A stretch of DNA of 64,000 nucleotides from Balaenoptera acutorostrata (Eukaryota; Chordata; Mammalia; Artiodactyla; Balaenopteridae), in assembly GCF_949987535.1 (NCBI RefSeq), contig NC_080074.1:27301268-27365267 (forward strand), given 5' to 3'. The position numbers and the translations under genes are program-made. Positions 61,071 through 64,000 of the stretch are shown piece after piece (position 1 is the stretch's first letter; the number at the start of each line of letters is the position of its first letter). The notes beneath the pieces are model-generated. The model was not told the origin of the DNA, made no database searches, and saw only the letters and a list, made by a program, of their open reading frames with translations.

Positions 61071-62190
61071 GACACTCAGTCCTGTCCTAAGCTGAGAGCT
61101 CTCATAGGCAAGTCAGTTCAAGTTTCCTAGGAAACACCCATGGAAAGAATCAAGCTCAACAACATATTTAAGATTTATCTGTGATGACACACATACCTCT
61201 GATTCTTTTGTTTTACCTGATGTAGAATATTTTAGAACATGCCTCCATTTACATATCCATTCTCTCAAGGGTGGACATTTAAGTTGTTTAAGGGTGCTTC
61301 GATTATAACAGTAATACTTCATTTCTTAAGTTGGGTGGAAGGTATGGAGAAGTTCAATATACTAGTTTCTTGTTTTCTATGTCTGAAACAGTTGAGCTCA
61401 TCTAGAACTCCTATTGATTTGGTCAAACTTCCAGGCTTTGCTCTCCAGTTCAGAGACAGGTGGGATTTCCAGGGGTGGATGAAGCACATCCACATGAAGG
61501 GTCTGAGTAGAGTGGGCACATTGTTGGGGTCTGCCCAGCAGCCACACTGCCACACAGCGGGACCATGCACCTAGTGGCTCTGCCTGTCCCGGGGAGTGAA
61601 GGTCAAGCCACACTGACTGAGGTGCAGCTAGCAGGCCTGCAGCTTCCCAGACAGACACCGCTACCTGAGATCTTGCCCTGCCTGGAAGCCCAAGGCCAGG
61701 CCCCACAGGCAGTTCCAGAGCCAGTGCTGGGATTCTGTGGAAGCCTTGGATGAGAGATGCTGAAGGCAAAACAGTTTTCTCCACTAACATCTGAGCTCCT
61801 CTGAATCAAATCTCTGTACCTTTCATAATGGAACAAAGGGGGAAAATGTTTGTAAGCTTGGGGGGCTGACAGTCACAGTTGATTCCCTACAAGTCAGTCT
61901 GTGCATTTCCTTCCTAAGGAACTGGAGAAATAAGAAGTGCCAGGAATCCAAAAGAATAAGTCTTCTGGAAACTGTTCCTGTTTGCCTTTGGAATGTCTTG
62001 ATCCTCCAGTAGATTTGTTACTTAGAGACTGTTTGCTTTGGCTACAATCAAAATTGGTCTGCATTCCCCAGCAACCACCTGCTCTGTGGGGTGATTGTCT
62101 TCCCTCAAGCAGCTATGAGGGCTGAGTACCTGCCTCCAACAGACAGCCTGTTACATGGACAATCCACTAAATCATGACTTGGGGCTGGGA
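61071..62190. other. Mostly unassigned DNA
   Basis: 61215-61310 (TTACATATCCATTCTCTCAA, GTGGACATTTAAGTTGTTTA) is a short antisense L1-like piece. The rest holds only short overlapping frames. Confidence 0.4.
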
Positions 62191-62194
62191 TTTA

Positions 62195-62375
62195 GGGCAG
62201 GCACTAGGGTGAGGCAAGTGAGGTGCTCACCTTGGACACAAAGGTTAAGGGGACATCCAAAAACTCAGAAATTGAGGTAAGTAATATTTTAATGAAACAT
62301 TTTTAAAAATCAAAATTAATGCAAAAAAATCCATGATGAACAAAATATCAATATTTCAAATAAAGACGGGGTCTA
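62195..62375 (+). repeat. Ancient repeat B, paired with 60012-60190
   Basis: CACTAGGGTGAGGCAAGTGAG ... AAAATCAAAATTAATGCAAA ... CATGATGAACAAAATATCAA. Same orientation as the copy 2.2 kb upstream. The old L1 begins directly after it. Confidence 0.7.
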
Positions 62376-62773
62376 TGCAGAACTAAAGGAGCAATAAAGA
62401 GTTTTACAGACAAGCAAAAGCTAAAAGAGTTCACCACCATTAAACCAGCCTTATAAGAAATGTTAAAGGGAGTTCACTAAGTAGAAAAGAAAAGGCCACA
62501 GTCGTCTTAGAAATAAGACAATTATGAAAGGAAATATCTCACTGGTAAAAGCAAACAATAGAAAAGGTAGTAGATCAATCACTCAGAAAGCTAGTAGGAA
62601 GGTTAAAGGAAAAAAAGTAGTAAAATCATCTATATCTACAATAGGTGAAGAAAGACACAAAATTAAAACAGGTAAAATATTATGTCAAAAACATAAAATG
62701 TGGTGGGGGGTTTAAACTTAAAATTATATGGCTGTTATAACATGTTCAAGCTTAAGAGATTGTCAACTTAAAA

Positions 62774-62792
62774 AATATATATATATATAGAC

Positions 62793-62831
<39 letters not shown>
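62774..62831. repeat. Compound (TA)n-(CA)n microsatellite in the L1 spacer
   Basis: TA run 62774-62789, then imperfect and perfect CA units to 62831. Confidence 0.95.
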
Positions 62832-62832
<1 letters not shown>

Positions 62833-62984
62833 CTACCTCTTAGTAACCACAAACCAAAAACCTATAATAGATACACAAAAAGTAAAGAGAAAGGAGTCAA
62901 AACATAACACTAAAGACAGTCATCAAACCACAAAGGAAGAGAGCAAGAGAAGAAACAAAGAAGAACTAAAAAATCAGAAAACAA

Positions 62985-64000
62985 AATGGCAATAAGTACA
63001 TACCTATCAATAATTACTTTAAATGTAAATGGACTAAATGCTCCAATTAAAAGACACAGAGTAGCTGAATGGTTTTAAAAAAAAACCCAAGATCCATATA
63101 TATGCTGCTTACAAGAGACTCACTTCAGATCTAAAGACATACACAGGGTGAGGGAATAGAAAAATACATTCCACGAAAATGGAAATGAAAAGAAAGCCGG
63201 GGTAACAATACTTACACCAGATAAAACAGATTTTTAAACAAAGACTCTAAAAAGAGACAAAGAAGGGCACTACATAATGATAAAGGGATCAATCCAACAA
63301 GAAGACATAACACTTATAAATATATATGCACCCAACATAAGAACACCTAAATACATAAAGCAAATATTAAAAAGGGAGAAATTAATAGTAACACAATTAT
63401 AGTAGGGGACTTTAACACTCCACTTACATCAATGGACAGGTCATCCAGACAAGGAAACAATGGCCTTAAATGACACGTTAGATCAGATGGACTTAATATA
63501 TATATGGAACATTCCATCCAAAAGCAGCAGAATACACATTCTTATCAAGTGCACATGGAACACTCTCAAGGATAGGTCACATGCTAGGCCACAAAACAAG
63601 GCTCCATAAATTTAAGAAGGCTGAAATCATATCATCTTTTCTGACCACAATGGTATGAGACTAGAAATTAACTACCAGATAAAAACTGGAAAAAACATAA
63701 ACACATGGAGTCTAAACTATACTAAAAAACCAATGGCTCACTGAAGACCTCAGAGGAAATCAAAAAATACCTTGAGACAATGAAAATGGAAACTCACTGT
63801 AAAATCTATGGGACGCAGCAAAAACAGTTATAAGAGAGAAGTTAATAGTGATATAGGCCTACCTCAGGAAACAAACAAATAAAAAATCTCAAATAAACAA
63901 CCTAACCTTACATCTAAAGGAACTAGAAAAAGAAAAAAAAACTAAATTAGTTGAAGGAAAGAAATAATAAAGATGAGAGCAGAAAAAAATGAAATAGAGA
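62985..64000 (+). pseudogene. L1 ORF2 relic (endonuclease part)
   Basis: ATG 62985 (ATGGCAATAAGTACATACC) starts ORF2; NGLNAPIKRHR and the DFNTPLTSMDRS region can be read across frames. An in-frame TAA follows at about 63075 and frameshifts occur throughout. The SDH motif region (CTGACCACAATGG at 63641) is present. Reverse transcriptase lies beyond the window. Confidence 0.85.

Larger units (their letters stand above)
62395..64000 (+). mobile_element. Old 5'-truncated L1, continues past window end
   Basis: Starts inside the end of ORF1 (AGAGTTTTACAGACAAGC), has a long spacer of about 0.5 kb between the ORFs, and carries ORF2 from 62985. More diverged than the L1s at the left of the window. 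The 3' end is not in the window. Confidence 0.88.

Noticed and set aside
60845..61075. Minus-strand frame ending in Val/Cys repeats
   Set aside because: Translation of the (CA)n microsatellite and the purine tract.

Overview
This is nuclear DNA of a placental mammal, most likely a whale or dolphin. The main evidence is four long copies and one short copy of the tRNA-derived SINE family of Cetartiodactyla (heads near 30365, 36052, 38606, 41412 and 48785; the tRNA-like head holds the A- and B-box promoter, followed by CHR-type GAGCCTGCG/GAAGCCCGCG repeats). L1 elements with the 3' ends typical of cetaceans and other artiodactyls support this. The species cannot be read from the window. I see no prokaryotic genes, CRISPR array, rRNA gene or free-standing tRNA gene, and no host protein-coding gene that can be called with confidence. 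The window is intergenic or deep-intronic DNA built from layers of transposons.

Positions 1-13.0 kb form a nested retrotransposon complex. An older L1 (1-1293 and 8514-12677) was split exactly between its ORF1 and ORF2 by a younger, near full-length L1 (1294-7176). The younger L1 carries about 1.3 kb of non-L1 DNA at its 3' side (7177-8513), and the whole unit is bracketed by a 12-13 bp imperfect duplication of older-L1 sequence. This is best read as a large 3' transduction. Both L1s are dead: frameshifts, stop codons, an Asp-to-Asn change in one endonuclease and an Asp-to-Ala change in the other reverse transcriptase. The older L1 abuts a Tigger1 fragment.

Positions 13.0-19.3 kb hold an old antisense LINE; an RPS6 processed retrocopy with a fully open 247-codon frame and a perfect 16-bp target duplication; a 5'-truncated L1 tail with a 41-bp 3' transduction and perfect 17-bp duplication; and a 5'-inverted L1 that was later hit by a MER1-type hAT transposon with a perfect 8-bp duplication.

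Positions 19.3-36 kb hold mostly ancient repeats (MIR, L2, MER5A, MaLR-type LTR, an ERV-type LTR region), a 112-bp G-rich purine tract and two CHR SINEs. Positions 36-51 kb hold a splice-flanked open segment that might be a coding exon (36715-36853), a HAL1/L1ME-like element, three tRNA-type SINEs, an MLT1 LTR and many MIRs.

Positions 51-64 kb hold a decayed but end-to-end hAT transposon (51323-52983) that still encodes recognisable pieces of a ZMYM/TTF-type transposase, further hAT and Tigger MITEs, a three-copy MIR cluster, microsatellites, and a 5'-truncated old L1 that runs off the right edge (62395-64000).
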